Counted from the stretch's first letter, positions 7,322 to 16,357 are shown. The stretch is DNA of 64,000 nucleotides from Roseburia rectibacter (GCF_014287515.2 NZ_CP092473.1:1887001-1951000), one strand, 5' to 3'. Made by a program: numbers and translations. Notes: generated by a model from the sequence alone, not told the origin.

Positions 7322-10300
7322 ATGGGCGAAAGTGTAGGAGAGATCGGACTTGATCTTGTTGTAAATGAAGGCAGTTTTAAAAGGCAGATGGCAGGAATTA
7401 ACAGCCTTGCGAAAAAGGCAGGTGTTGCCCTTGCCGCTGCTTTTTCTGTAAAGAAGCTGATTGACTTCGGGAAAGAATGTTTGGAACTGGGATCTGATCT
7501 GGCAGAGGTGCAGAACGTTGTTGATGTAACGTTTCCATCTATGACAGCGCAGGTGGATAAATTTGCAAAAAGCGCAATGACATCGTTCGGTTTATCAGAG
7601 ACCATGGCAAAGCAATACACAGGTACTTTTGGTGCAATGGCGAAGGCTTTCGGGTTTACGGAGCAGGCGGCCTATGACATGAGTACCACACTGACCGGTC
7701 TTGCCGGGGATGTGGCATCTTTCTATAACATATCGCAGGATGAAGCATACACGAAGTTAAAATCAGTATTTTCTGGTGAGACAGAGACGCTAAAAGATCT
7801 GGGTGTCGTAATGACGCAGAACGCATTGGATGCTTACGCACTGGCAAACGGTTATGGCAAGACGACTGCTAAAATGTCAGAGCTTGAAAAGGTATCTCTG
7901 CGGTATGCATTTGTACAGGACCAGTTGACAGCAGCAACCGGGGATTTTGCCAGGACATCTGATTCGTGGGCGAACCAGGTCCGTATCATGAAGCTTCAGA
8001 TGCAGTCCTTTATGGCTACGGTTGGTCAGGGACTCATTAATATTTTTACACCAGTCATTAAAGTCATTAATGTGGTAATTGGTAAACTCATGACTCTGGC
8101 GAATGCGTTTAAAGCATTTACAGAGCTGGTTATGGGGAAAAAATCGGCAGGTGCACAGGTAACCGGAACAGGAAAACAGGCAACTGACAGTTTAAACAGT
8201 GCTGCAGGCGCGGCAAGCAACCTTGCAGATTCTACAACAGGGGCAGGAAAAGCCGCAAAGAAAGCTGCAAAGGAAATGCGTTCGCTGATGGGATTCGATA
8301 CGGTAAATAAATTAGACAGTAATTCGGATTCTGACACAGATTCTGGCAACAGTTCTGGTTCAGGCGGGGCAACAGGCGGTGGAATTTCCGGAGCTGATCT
8401 TGGAACAGGCGCATTATCAGAGATGGATAGTGCAACCAGTGCATTTGCTGAAAAAATGGCAGGCTATTTTGAGAAAATCAAAAAGGCGATAGAACCAACG
8501 ACAACAGCACTGAAAAATCTTTGGGACAACGGATTAGCAAGGCTTGGAACATTTACATGGAATGCATTAAAGGATTTTTATGAACACTTTCTTCTCCCAG
8601 TTGGGAAATGGGTATTGGGGAAAGGATTACCTGAGTTTATCAATACTTTGAATGACGGGTTAATGAAGATCGATTTTAATAAAATCAATGATTCATTAAA
8701 AAAGTTGTGGGATGCGCTTACTCCGTTTGCTATCAATGTGGGTGAGGGGTTGCTGTGGTTTTGGCAGAATGTATTAGTACCACTCGGAACATGGACCATG
8801 AATGAAGTGGTTCCAAGATTTTTGGATACTTTAAGTTCTGCAATAACAATACTAAATAGTGTTATCGACGCCTTAAAGCCACTCTTTCAGTGGTTCTGGG
8901 ATAAAGTGTTGGAACCTTTGGCAAAATGGGCGGCAGATACATTTTTAAATGCATGGGATGCAATTAATGATGTTTTGAAAAAATTTAGTGATTGGTGCAG
9001 TGAGAATCCAGATACAATTCGAACCATCACGGAAGTTGTGGGTGCTTTCTTTCTGGCATGGAAGGTAACTGAGCTTTTAGCATTTATAGAACAATCTGGA
9101 GGGGTTATAGGCGCACTAAGACTGATAAAAGATGCTCTGATCGGAACGACAGCAGCGAAAATTGCTGATAAAGCTGAGACGATTGCGTTAACAGCAATGT
9201 ATGCAAAAGACTTCGTGGTGAATCTGGCAAAAGGAACTGCTGAACTGATAAAACAGGCAGCTCAGTTTGCTATTAATACAGCACGAAAGATCGCTGATAC
9301 TGCAGCACAGATTGCACAGACCGCAGCTACGGTGGCGTGGAATGCAGTGTGTGCTATTGCGACAGCAGTTACAACGGCATTAGGTGCGGCATTTACTTTT
9401 TTAACCAGTCCGATCGGTTTAGTTATCATTGCGATTGGCTTACTGATTGCTGCCGGTGTTATGCTTTATAAACACTGGGATGAAATCAGTGCGAAAGCAA
9501 AAGAAATATGGGAAAGTATTAAAAAAGTAATATCAGAAAAGATAGAAGCTGCAAAACAGAAGATAACCATTGTAGTGACTGCAATCAAGGCGTTCTGGTC
9601 AACAACGTGGGATGCAATAAAGCAAAAAGTCAGTGATATATGGGATTCTGTGAAGGCATTGATTTCGGCACGTATTATGCTTATAAAAAGTACCATTAAT
9701 GCAGTGCTTTCGGCGATAAAAGCGATATGGAATCAGTCATGGAACGCAATAAAGCAAAAAGTCAGCGGAATATGGGGGTCTATAAAATCCTTAATCTCTA
9801 CCAGAATAAATGTGATAAAAAATACCATTAGTGCTGTACTCTCTGCAATAAAAGCAGTATGGAGCCAGTCGTGGAACGCCATGAAAACTACAGTTACAAA
9901 TATTTTCCAGGGAATTTGGTCAACGATCAAAGGGATTATCAACAGTATCCTTGGTGGTATCGAGAAAATGGCAAATGGTGTTGTTTCCGGTATAAATGCA
10001 GTTATCAGAGCGTTGAATAATCTGTCATTTACGACACCAGACTGGTTACCGGATGGACTGGGAGGAAAAACGTTCGGTTTTCACATTGGCGAGATGTCTA
10101 ATGTAAGCCTGCCAAGACTGGCGCAAGGCGGTTATGTGAAGCCAAATACGCCACAGCTTGCTATGATCGGAGATAACAGGCATCAGGGAGAGGTCGTTGC
10201 ACCAGAGGATAAGTTAGAAGAAATGGCAATGCAGGCGGTTAAAAACGCATCTGTTGCCGGTGGAATCACACGGGATGAATTAGAGAAGATAATCAATAAT

Positions 10301-10429
10301 GCAGTTATGAGAATTGTTTCTGCTTTATATTCAATGGGATTTAACATCAATGGAGAACAGCTTGCCAAAGCGGAAAAAATGATCCAGACGGGAATAGACC
10401 GCAGATTCAATACGGCAGAGATTGTATAG
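7322..10429 (+). CDS. Phage tail tape measure protein
   Basis: A 1035-residue protein, the longest phage gene here, starting at ATG 7322 behind aggtgag. The N-terminus (VGEIGLDLVVNEGSF, then a long helical region with NVVDVTFPSM and FGLSETMAKQY) is the TP901/PhageMin_Tail core. A Ser/Asp/Gly-rich linker lies around residues 330-360. A hydrophobic segment around residues 685-715 (SPIGLVIIAIGLLIAAG) may enter the host membrane during DNA injection. Two 44-residue repeats rich in Trp, Ile and Lys plus a partial third cover about residues 755-875. Its length sets tail length. The C-terminus carries a GYVKPNTPQLAMIGDN-like conserved block. Confidence 0.93.
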   Translation: MGESVGEIGLDLVVNEGSFKRQMAGINSLAKKAGVALAAAFSVKKLIDFGKECLELGSDLAEVQNVVDVTFPSMTAQVDKFAKSAMTSFGLSETMAKQYTGTFGAMAKAFGFTEQAAYDMSTTLTGLAGDVASFYNISQDEAYTKLKSVFSGETETLKDLGVVMTQNALDAYALANGYGKTTAKMSELEKVSLRYAFVQDQLTAATGDFARTSDSWANQVRIMKLQMQSFMATVGQGLINIFTPVIKVINVVIGKLMTLANAFKAFTELVMGKKSAGAQVTGTGKQATDSLNSAAGAASNLADSTTGAGKAAKKAAKEMRSLMGFDTVNKLDSNSDSDTDSGNSSGSGGATGGGISGADLGTGALSEMDSATSAFAEKMAGYFEKIKKAIEPTTTALKNLWDNGLARLGTFTWNALKDFYEHFLLPVGKWVLGKGLPEFINTLNDGLMKIDFNKINDSLKKLWDALTPFAINVGEGLLWFWQNVLVPLGTWTMNEVVPRFLDTLSSAITILNSVIDALKPLFQWFWDKVLEPLAKWAADTFLNAWDAINDVLKKFSDWCSENPDTIRTITEVVGAFFLAWKVTELLAFIEQSGGVIGALRLIKDALIGTTAAKIADKAETIALTAMYAKDFVVNLAKGTAELIKQAAQFAINTARKIADTAAQIAQTAATVAWNAVCAIATAVTTALGAAFTFLTSPIGLVIIAIGLLIAAGVMLYKHWDEISAKAKEIWESIKKVISEKIEAAKQKITIVVTAIKAFWSTTWDAIKQKVSDIWDSVKALISARIMLIKSTINAVLSAIKAIWNQSWNAIKQKVSGIWGSIKSLISTRINVIKNTISAVLSAIKAVWSQSWNAMKTTVTNIFQGIWSTIKGIINSILGGIEKMANGVVSGINAVIRALNNLSFTTPDWLPDGLGGKTFGFHIGEMSNVSLPRLAQGGYVKPNTPQLAMIGDNRHQGEVVAPEDKLEEMAMQAVKNASVAGGITRDELEKIINNAVMRIVSALYSMGFNINGEQLAKAEKMIQTGIDRRFNTAEIV
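9584..9940 (+). repeat. Tandem 132-bp repeats in the tape measure gene
   Basis: Two in-frame 132-bp units (9584-9715 and 9716-9847) encode 44-residue repeats with shared blocks such as WNAIKQKVS and INAVLSAIKA, followed by a diverged partial third. Repeats of this kind in tape measures reflect tail-length evolution by unit gain or loss. Confidence 0.7.
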
Positions 10430-10438
10430 GAGGCAGAC

Positions 10439-10792
10439 ATGTTTTTATTAAAGTGCGGAAACACAGATCTTCCGGGTCCTGTTAAAATGTCAGTCAGTGA
10501 TGAAATCATCTGGTCATCGGATACAGGAAGAACATTAGACGGAACCATGATGGGGGATATTGTTGCAGAAAAGAAAAATCTGAAAATAGATTGGTCGTGG
10601 CTTACCGCACAGCAGGCGGCTCTGATAAAGAGCTGCCTTGTTGCCGGGTTCTTTCCAATCACATTTCAGGATTATGGAACCAATGTTACGATAGAAAGTT
10701 ATCGAGGGACGATCAGCAAGGATGTTGGAGGTTATGTCGGAGATGGAGTTTTTTATTATAAAAGCGTCTCTGTGGATATTGTTCAAAGGTAG
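10439..10792 (+). CDS. Small tail protein between tape measure and tail tip genes
   Basis: A 117-residue protein ten bases after the tape measure, behind aggaggcag. The N-terminal LKCGNTDLPGPVKMSVSDE and the RTLDGTMMGD core form a pattern I know from Firmicutes siphophages at this position (often a DUF near the distal tail genes). It is likely a distal tail or tail-tip adaptor component. The exact role is not evident from the sequence. Confidence 0.65.
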   Translation: MFLLKCGNTDLPGPVKMSVSDEIIWSSDTGRTLDGTMMGDIVAEKKNLKIDWSWLTAQQAALIKSCLVAGFFPITFQDYGTNVTIESYRGTISKDVGGYVGDGVFYYKSVSVDIVQR

Positions 10793-10800
10793 GTAAAAGT

Positions 10801-13224
10801 ATGATTGCATCAAGCATGGCATATAAAAAAGCGATAAGGGGTAGCAGGATCATGTCGATACATGATCAATATATATTTAAAAATGGCAGCAGGCCTGATA
10901 TCGGAACGATCGATTTTATGAAGTATGAAATCAATGAAGCTGTAAGTGAACAGAGCACATTTTCTATTGGGGCAGCAGTTATTAAAAAATATACGGCAAC
11001 ACTCAACAACATGGAAGAAAAATTTAGTGACTTTGATTTTGAAGGATTGGATATTTTAGCGCGAGTTGGATTGCTGTTAGAAGACGGGACTGTGGAGATT
11101 ATACCAAAAGGTAAGTATCGATGTGTGAACGCAAAACTGAATGAAAGCACTATTGATCTGGAGGCATACGACAGTATGCTTTTTTTTGACCGCCCATATT
11201 CAGAAAGTACATTACAATATCCGGCAACTATCACACAAATCATTAATGATGCATGCGTGCACTGTCAGATGGCTGTGGATGAAAAAACAATTCCGTGGGG
11301 CGGACATATCATCAAAAAACGTCCGGATGATAAAGATCTGACATTTCGGGATATGATCGGATATTGTGCACAGATCATGTGTTGTTATGCAAAGATAGAT
11401 CATCTGGATAAGCTTTCGTTTGGATGGTACGACTTTGAAACATTGGAAAAGATGCAAAATGGATATGATGGTGGAAATCTGGCAGATTATGCTACTGGGG
11501 ATAAACTAGATGGCGGTAATTTTAAAGATTACAGTGAGGGTGATTTTTATGACAGTGGAAGTTTCCGGGATACTTATGAATATCATCATTTTTATTCACT
11601 GGGAAGTCAGAGTATTAACACGGATGACATTATTGTAACCGGCATAAAAGTAACATCTGAAAAAACAGATGATTCCGAAGAAGAAAGCTATATGTATGGA
11701 GGTGATGGTTATGTATTGTCCATCGAGAAAAATCCGTTGATTCAGACGGGAGATGTTCAGATTGTTGCAAGTTATATTGGCAAAAAGATGGCAGGAAAGA
11801 GGTTTCGACCATTGAGCATTTCATGCCAGTCAGATCCATGCATTGAGGCAGGAGACTGTGCCTGTGTGACAGACAGAAAGCAGAGAACATTTTTCAGTGT
11901 GATTTCAAATACCACGTTTTCGGTTGGTTCAATGCAGAAAATTGAATGTACGGCGGAAACACCAACGGAAAACAATTACACAAAGTACAGCGCGACAACA
12001 AGGTTGCTTGATGCTGCAGATCGAAATACTAAAAGAAACTTGTCCAATTATGATATTGCAGTCAAGAGACTCACAGATCTTATGACACAGTCATTTGGAC
12101 TTTATAAAACCGAGGAAGTGCAAGAAGATGGGGCCATTATTTTTTATATGCACAATAAACCGGAAATTTCTAACAGTTCGACTATATGGAAAATGACAGC
12201 AGATGCTTTTGCGGTAAGTACAGATGGTGGAAAAACCTGGAATGCCGGCATGGATTCCCAGGGGAATGCGGTTGTGACGATTCTAAATGCAATCGGTGTG
12301 AATGCTGACTGGATCAATACAGGAAACCTGATCGTAGGTGGCAAAGATCACAATGCAGACGGTTCTATAAGAATTTATGACAAAGATGGAAAAATCATTG
12401 GAATATTAAATAAAGATGGAATTGATCTGAATGGATCGTTTCACAGCAGTGGTGTGTGGAAAACGAAAGATACAGATGAAGGAACAGAACTCGAAATTAA
12501 ATATACAGTTTCTATCGAAAACGGAAGTATTCGACTAGAAACGGAAAGTGGACGCTGTATAAGTATTAGGCTTATCGAAGGGACACCGCGTATAAACGTT
12601 GGGTATGATGACGGATCAGGCTCATTCATTGATTCGGAAAAAGTATCTTCGTATTATGTGGACGCTAAACAAGTAAATTCAAAAGAAATTAATAGCGATA
12701 ATGTATCCACAAATGATATACAGGTTGCAGAAAACATACAGATTCAAAAGAATATAAAAGGAAAAAAAGGCGATGTTGTAATGGAAATGGGAGAAACGGC
12801 ATATGCTGCAAGATTTCCACAACATACGGTGTTCGAGAATATTACAATTAATAAAGGTGTAATACAAAACCTGACTACTAGTAAGACGGATTTCTATTTT
12901 ATAGGTTCTGGAGGAGCTGGTATAGAGGGGAGTTTTGTTAGATCAGGAGTGTTTGTTGTTTTATATGGAACAGCTCATGTAAGTTCTTTGGATACAAATA
13001 AATATATGGAAATTCCGATGGTTGAAGACGTAAAAAACCCTGTACCTGATGAGTTGCTTCCAAAACATTATAGAGTAAAGACAACGACTAACGGACCGGG
13101 GGGTCGAATTTTTATGTTCACTTTTAATACTAAAGGTTTAATGCAAATAAGAAATTGTGGAAGTAAATACGAAACAGATACGGCAGTAGATGTTACATTT
13201 CGCTTTGATTATTTCCTTATATAA
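10801..13224 (+). CDS. Tail tip / tail-associated protein (Tal-like, baseplate hub)
   Basis: An 807-residue protein. Residues 1 to about 370 form the conserved hub-like region of Firmicutes tail-associated (prophage endopeptidase tail-like) proteins, with beta-rich segments such as SIGAAVIKKYTATLNN, RPYSESTLQYPATITQIIND and a C-terminal jelly-like DCACVTDRKQRTFFSV stretch. Residues about 390-560 are a coiled region and linker typical of the shaft (DGGKTWNAGMDSQGN, INADWINTGNL-like). The last 250 residues are beta-rich and probably surface-exposed. It would sit at the tail tip and touch the cell wall. No catalytic residue pattern is clear. Confidence 0.8.
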   Translation: MIASSMAYKKAIRGSRIMSIHDQYIFKNGSRPDIGTIDFMKYEINEAVSEQSTFSIGAAVIKKYTATLNNMEEKFSDFDFEGLDILARVGLLLEDGTVEIIPKGKYRCVNAKLNESTIDLEAYDSMLFFDRPYSESTLQYPATITQIINDACVHCQMAVDEKTIPWGGHIIKKRPDDKDLTFRDMIGYCAQIMCCYAKIDHLDKLSFGWYDFETLEKMQNGYDGGNLADYATGDKLDGGNFKDYSEGDFYDSGSFRDTYEYHHFYSLGSQSINTDDIIVTGIKVTSEKTDDSEEESYMYGGDGYVLSIEKNPLIQTGDVQIVASYIGKKMAGKRFRPLSISCQSDPCIEAGDCACVTDRKQRTFFSVISNTTFSVGSMQKIECTAETPTENNYTKYSATTRLLDAADRNTKRNLSNYDIAVKRLTDLMTQSFGLYKTEEVQEDGAIIFYMHNKPEISNSSTIWKMTADAFAVSTDGGKTWNAGMDSQGNAVVTILNAIGVNADWINTGNLIVGGKDHNADGSIRIYDKDGKIIGILNKDGIDLNGSFHSSGVWKTKDTDEGTELEIKYTVSIENGSIRLETESGRCISIRLIEGTPRINVGYDDGSGSFIDSEKVSSYYVDAKQVNSKEINSDNVSTNDIQVAENIQIQKNIKGKKGDVVMEMGETAYAARFPQHTVFENITINKGVIQNLTTSKTDFYFIGSGGAGIEGSFVRSGVFVVLYGTAHVSSLDTNKYMEIPMVEDVKNPVPDELLPKHYRVKTTTNGPGGRIFMFTFNTKGLMQIRNCGSKYETDTAVDVTFRFDYFLI

Positions 13225-13241
13225 GGGGGGGAGTGATAAAA

Positions 13242-14627
13242 ATGGCAATACAGATGCGAAGAGGAAATAAAGCTGATTTTGATCCATCAAAGATGTTGCC
13301 CGGGGAATGGGCAGTAGCGATTGATGGCGACACACAGAATCAGATTGTATGGATGTGTTTCCGAGCTGGAGTTGTTAAACGTATGGGAACATATGAGGAT
13401 TTTAAAGAACAGATCAGGGAAGCCACGGCTGAAATTAAGAATGAATATAAAGAAGAGTTTCAAACAATTCTTGGCGAAATTGAAAAATTGGCGGAACAGA
13501 CCAGCGAGAACAGGAATACGGTTGTACAGATTAGAGATGATACAGTTAATACATATTTGCCAAAGATGCTGGAATATGTAAAAAAAGCAGAATCTTCAGC
13601 AGAGAAAGCAGAGGCAAGCCAGCAACAGACAGCAGAAAGTGCAACCAAGGCACAGAGTTATGCTGTTGGTGGTACAGGAAGCAGAGAGGGCGAGGATTCT
13701 GACAATGCCAAGTATTACTATCAGCAGGCAAAAGACATATCAGAAGGACTTAAAGGTGGATTGCAGCCACACGGAACAGTTGCATTTGCAGATCTTCCGG
13801 CACTTGCAGATGTTAGCACAGGGTGGATGTTCAATATTTCAGACGAATTTACAACCACGGATGATTTTAAAGAGGGAGCCGGGAATACAGTTCCGGCCGG
13901 CGCAAACATCTATAAGACGTCAGATGGCAAGTGGGATGTGCTGGCGGGGACACCTGTAACTGGAATCAAAGGAGCGAAAGAAACATCTTACCGACGTGGA
14001 AATGTTAATCTTACGCCTGTGGACATTGGAGCGTATGCAATAGAAGCTATTGATGAAATGATGAAAAAAGTAAGTATTCCACTTTCACAGGAATTAGCAG
14101 TCGTTGGTACAGAAGACGATCAGCTCATAGTAGAGGAAAGTAGTGGTTGGCAAACAGTCAATTATTTGGAAGGAATAAGTGGTTCGCTAAAAACTATAGC
14201 GCAACAGCTTATGGCGTTAAACAGCGGTTTAACGAACCATATAAATAATGTAATGCAGGCTCAGACATCAAGTATTTACGGAACCCAGGTAGCCGTTCCA
14301 AATAACACGCAGACATTAGTCAATCAATTAGAGGTTAAGGATGATGGGCTATATCTTATCCGTTCTCAATGTACATTTGTTGCCGCCAGTGTTGGTTATC
14401 GTGATGTATCAATAAAAGTAACTGACAAAAAAACAAATATGCTCGCAACTCGTGGAAACGCAAATACGATTGCTCTACCATCGCCAGTACAAACGTGTCT
14501 GCAATGTCAGACTATAAATGCACTTAGCTTACATAGTGGAGACAAAATTGGACTGTATGCAAATCAGAATAGTGGTGCTACCTTAAACGTAAGTGAATCT
14601 TATATTTCAATAACCCGTTTAAAATAA
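13242..14627 (+). CDS. Tail fibre / receptor-binding protein with invertible C-terminus
   Basis: A 461-residue protein starting at ATG 13242 nine bases after an aggggggag site; GTG 13233 abuts that site. The N-terminal IQMRRGNKADFDPSKMLPGE block is the short attachment domain found at the start of many Firmicutes baseplate/fibre proteins. Residues about 50-150 are helical coiled coil, about 175-240 are a small beta domain, then a helical stretch. The C-terminal 130 residues after Thr331 are beta-rich and would bind the host receptor. That part is flanked by inverted repeats and faces an alternative C-terminal cassette on the other strand, so the current protein is one of two predicted versions. 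Confidence 0.82.
   Translation: MAIQMRRGNKADFDPSKMLPGEWAVAIDGDTQNQIVWMCFRAGVVKRMGTYEDFKEQIREATAEIKNEYKEEFQTILGEIEKLAEQTSENRNTVVQIRDDTVNTYLPKMLEYVKKAESSAEKAEASQQQTAESATKAQSYAVGGTGSREGEDSDNAKYYYQQAKDISEGLKGGLQPHGTVAFADLPALADVSTGWMFNISDEFTTTDDFKEGAGNTVPAGANIYKTSDGKWDVLAGTPVTGIKGAKETSYRRGNVNLTPVDIGAYAIEAIDEMMKKVSIPLSQELAVVGTEDDQLIVEESSGWQTVNYLEGISGSLKTIAQQLMALNSGLTNHINNVMQAQTSSIYGTQVAVPNNTQTLVNQLEVKDDGLYLIRSQCTFVAASVGYRDVSIKVTDKKTNMLATRGNANTIALPSPVQTCLQCQTINALSLHSGDKIGLYANQNSGATLNVSESYISITRLK
14216..14236 (+). repeat. Inverted repeat left, crossover site within the fibre gene
   Basis: Core AAACAGCGGTTTAACGAA (14219-14236) is identical to the reverse complement of 14800-14817. Over 21 bases the two copies differ at one position. 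It encodes residues L326-N-S-G-L-T331 of the fibre and is itself partly palindromic (TTAAAC...GTTTAA), as expected for a site-specific recombinase target. Confidence 0.8.
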
Positions 14628-14820
14628 CTATGAAAATGTGCCAATTTTGATATTATGCCATTTATCGTCACCCATGTTTGCACTTCTATAAGATGCTATG
14701 AGGTTGTTACTTGAATCTACAAATATTTGAAGCATTGTTTGGTTAACAGCACCATGAAACAATATCATTTGATTAGAACTATTTTGAATTTGGACTTTTT
14801 TCGTTAAACCGCTGTTTTAC
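14628..14820 (-). other. Silent alternative C-terminal cassette for the tail fibre
   Basis: Read on the minus strand from the right inverted repeat, in the frame that matches the fibre codons (N-S-G-L-T), the sequence stays open for 57 further codons to a TAG at 14630-14628. It gives a hydrophilic, Asn/Ser/Gln-rich C-terminus containing MILFHGAVNQTMLQIF and DKWHNIKIG. It has no start codon or ribosome site of its own, so it is expressed only after inversion. This fills most of the otherwise empty interval between fibre and holin genes. Confidence 0.72.
14800..14820 (-). repeat. Inverted repeat right, crossover site of the silent cassette
   Basis: ttcgttaaaccgctgttt (14800-14817) is the reverse complement of the left repeat core. 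Beyond it, 14821-14886 is A-rich sequence in which I see no gene. Confidence 0.8.
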
Positions 14821-14886
14821 AAAAAAAATGAGGACAACTTGGCACAAAAGAAAATAACTGCAGAAATATAATAAAATCAAAAGTCT

Positions 14887-14929
14887 AAGAGCCGATTACA
14901 TGACCATGTGTTGTGTAGCCGGCTCTTTT
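14887..14929 (+). terminator. Terminator upstream of the holin gene
   Basis: Stem aagagccg (14887-14894) with cggctctt (14920-14927), a loop of about 25 bases with internal pairing, then a short T run. It would end the structural transcript from either fibre orientation. Confidence 0.65.
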
Positions 14930-14968
14930 AAATAACAAGCCTACGGGCAGAAAGAGAGGAAAAGAATA

Positions 14969-15430
14969 ATGAAAGAATTTGACAAAGTAAACATGATTTA
15001 TGGAGTAATTGCCACAATAGGGGTGGCACTGTTCGGGAAGTACTGGTTCCTGTTTTTTGGATTTCTGGTATTAAATGCGGTTGATTACATTACCGGATAC
15101 TGCAAGGCGAAGTTCTACAAAAAGAACGAGTCCAGTGCGATCGGTGCAAAAGGAATATTAAAAAAAGTGTGGTACTGGATTGTAATTGGTATGGCATTTT
15201 TTGTTTCGATGAGTTTTGTACATATGGGGGAGATCATCGGTATTAATCTTTCGTTTGTGCAGCTCTTTGGATGGTTCACGCTGGCAACATATTTGATTAA
15301 TGAGGTTCGCAGCATTTTGGAAAATCTGGTTGAAATGAATGTAAGGGTACCGGCGTTTTTGATTGCCGGACTCGATGTGACACAAAAATTGCTTGACACC
15401 AAAACAGAGATTAAGGAAAGCGAGGAATAA
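14969..15430 (+). CDS. Phage holin (Cph1 / phage_holin_4 family)
   Basis: A 153-residue membrane protein behind agagagg. Hydrophobic segments lie at about 8-26, 28-45, 65-85 and 92-112, with a conserved DYITGYCKAKFYKKNESS loop and SSAIGAKGILKK, diagnostic of the toxin-secretion/phage-lysis holin family. It forms the membrane hole that lets the endolysin, encoded three bases downstream, reach the peptidoglycan. The C-terminus is charged and cytoplasmic. Confidence 0.9.
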   Translation: MKEFDKVNMIYGVIATIGVALFGKYWFLFFGFLVLNAVDYITGYCKAKFYKKNESSAIGAKGILKKVWYWIVIGMAFFVSMSFVHMGEIIGINLSFVQLFGWFTLATYLINEVRSILENLVEMNVRVPAFLIAGLDVTQKLLDTKTEIKESEE

Positions 15431-15432
15431 TT

Positions 15433-16113
15433 ATGGCAAATAGAAAAACCGGACAGGCTGGTCTTGCACTTATCAAACAGTTTGAAGGCTGCCGGTTGGC
15501 AGCTTATCAGTGCTCTGCCGGTGTATGGACGATTGGATATGGGCATACTGCCGGTGTATACAAAGGGATGAAGATCTCACAGGCACAGGCGGACGAGTAT
15601 TTAAAACAGGACGTGGCAAAGTTTGAAAAGTATATCAACAACCCGTCTTATGTCCCATTTACGGACAAACTTAACCAGAACCAGTTTGATGCACTGGTCA
15701 GCTTTGCTTTCAACTTGGGACAGGGCAATGTGAAAAAACTGTGTACGGGCAGAACAATGAATCAGATACCGTCTGCAATGCAGCGGTACTGTAGGGCTGC
15801 TGGTAAAACATTACCGGGATTACAGCGGAGAAGAAAAGCCGAAGCAGCTCTCTATAATAAGAAAGTAGAGAGTTGCACCGGTGCAACCACTACCACAGTG
15901 AAAGAAACGGAGGATTACAACATGAATACAATTAAAAAAGGCAGCAAGGGCAATGCGGTTAAGGTATGGCAGATCATCATCGGTACGACGGCGGATGGCA
16001 ATTTCGGCAGCGGCACGGAAAGCATGACAAAGACATGGCAGAAGAACCATGGACTGACGGCTGATGGAATTGTTGGAAAGAACTCTTGGAAAACGGGGTT
16101 AGAATCGTTATAA
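15433..16113 (+). CDS. Endolysin: GH24 lysozyme with C-terminal peptidoglycan-binding domain
   Basis: A 226-residue protein. Residues 1 to about 140 are a GH24 muramidase: Glu18 (QFEG) is the acid, Thr33 lies in VWTIGYGHT, and the position equivalent to T4 lysozyme Asp20 is Cys27, giving the E-x8-C-x5-T variant of the triad. A Thr/Ser linker (about 145-160) contains the 18-bp palindrome repeat. Residues about 162-226 are a PG_binding_1 domain (KGNAVKVWQ, DGNFG, FQ-like KNHGLTADGIVG). It cleaves host peptidoglycan for lysis and is followed by a terminator. Confidence 0.92.
   Translation: MANRKTGQAGLALIKQFEGCRLAAYQCSAGVWTIGYGHTAGVYKGMKISQAQADEYLKQDVAKFEKYINNPSYVPFTDKLNQNQFDALVSFAFNLGQGNVKKLCTGRTMNQIPSAMQRYCRAAGKTLPGLQRRRKAEAALYNKKVESCTGATTTTVKETEDYNMNTIKKGSKGNAVKVWQIIIGTTADGNFGSGTESMTKTWQKNHGLTADGIVGKNSWKTGLESL
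15871..15888. repeat. 18-bp palindromic sequence, copy 2
   Basis: Identical to 2619-2636. Here it encodes part of the endolysin linker (Ser-Cys-Thr-Gly-Ala-Thr), between the catalytic and wall-binding domains. Confidence 0.7.
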
Positions 16114-16138
16114 AAATTGTAGTTTATTTGAATGAGAG

Positions 16139-16171
16139 AGCCAGTGCGGAGAAATTTGTACTGGCTTTTTT
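16139..16171 (+). terminator. Terminator after the endolysin
   Basis: Stem agccagt (16139-16145) with actggct (16160-16166), then a T run to 16171. It closes the lysis operon, so the two genes downstream need their own promoter. The following 16172-16357 is A+T-rich with no convincing gene. Confidence 0.8.
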
Positions 16172-16357
16172 GTGAAATTCGCCAAAGATTTAACATATTG
16201 TTGAGCGTTGAAAAAAAATATGGTAAAGTCATATCAGAACAAATGTTCATTAACAAAATAAAAAACAGATCAGAAAACGTTGGGACGAAAACTAATCTGC
16301 TTATCTTAATTAAGATAATTACAGTATACCATAACTTGGCATGTTTTTCAAATTATA

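Larger units (their letters stand above)
14216..14820. mobile_element. Predicted invertible DNA segment switching the tail fibre C-terminus
   Basis: Bounded by inverted repeats at 14216-14236 and 14800-14820. It contains the current 3' end of the fibre gene (plus strand) and an alternative open 3' end on the minus strand. The two stop codons abut (14625-14627 and 14628-14630). Inversion would join the shared codons for Leu-Asn-Ser-Gly-Leu-Thr to the other ending in the correct frame. The layout matches the classic phage Mu G-segment logic. No invertase gene is in the window. Confidence 0.75.

Noticed and set aside
14216..14820. Diversity-generating retroelement at the fibre 3' end
   Set aside because: No reverse transcriptase and no template/variable repeat with adenine-specific changes; the repeats are short, inverted and nearly exact, as for inversion.
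14821..14886. A-rich stretch right of the inversion site as a further fibre cassette
   Set aside because: No open frame in register with the repeat, and no third copy of the repeat seen.
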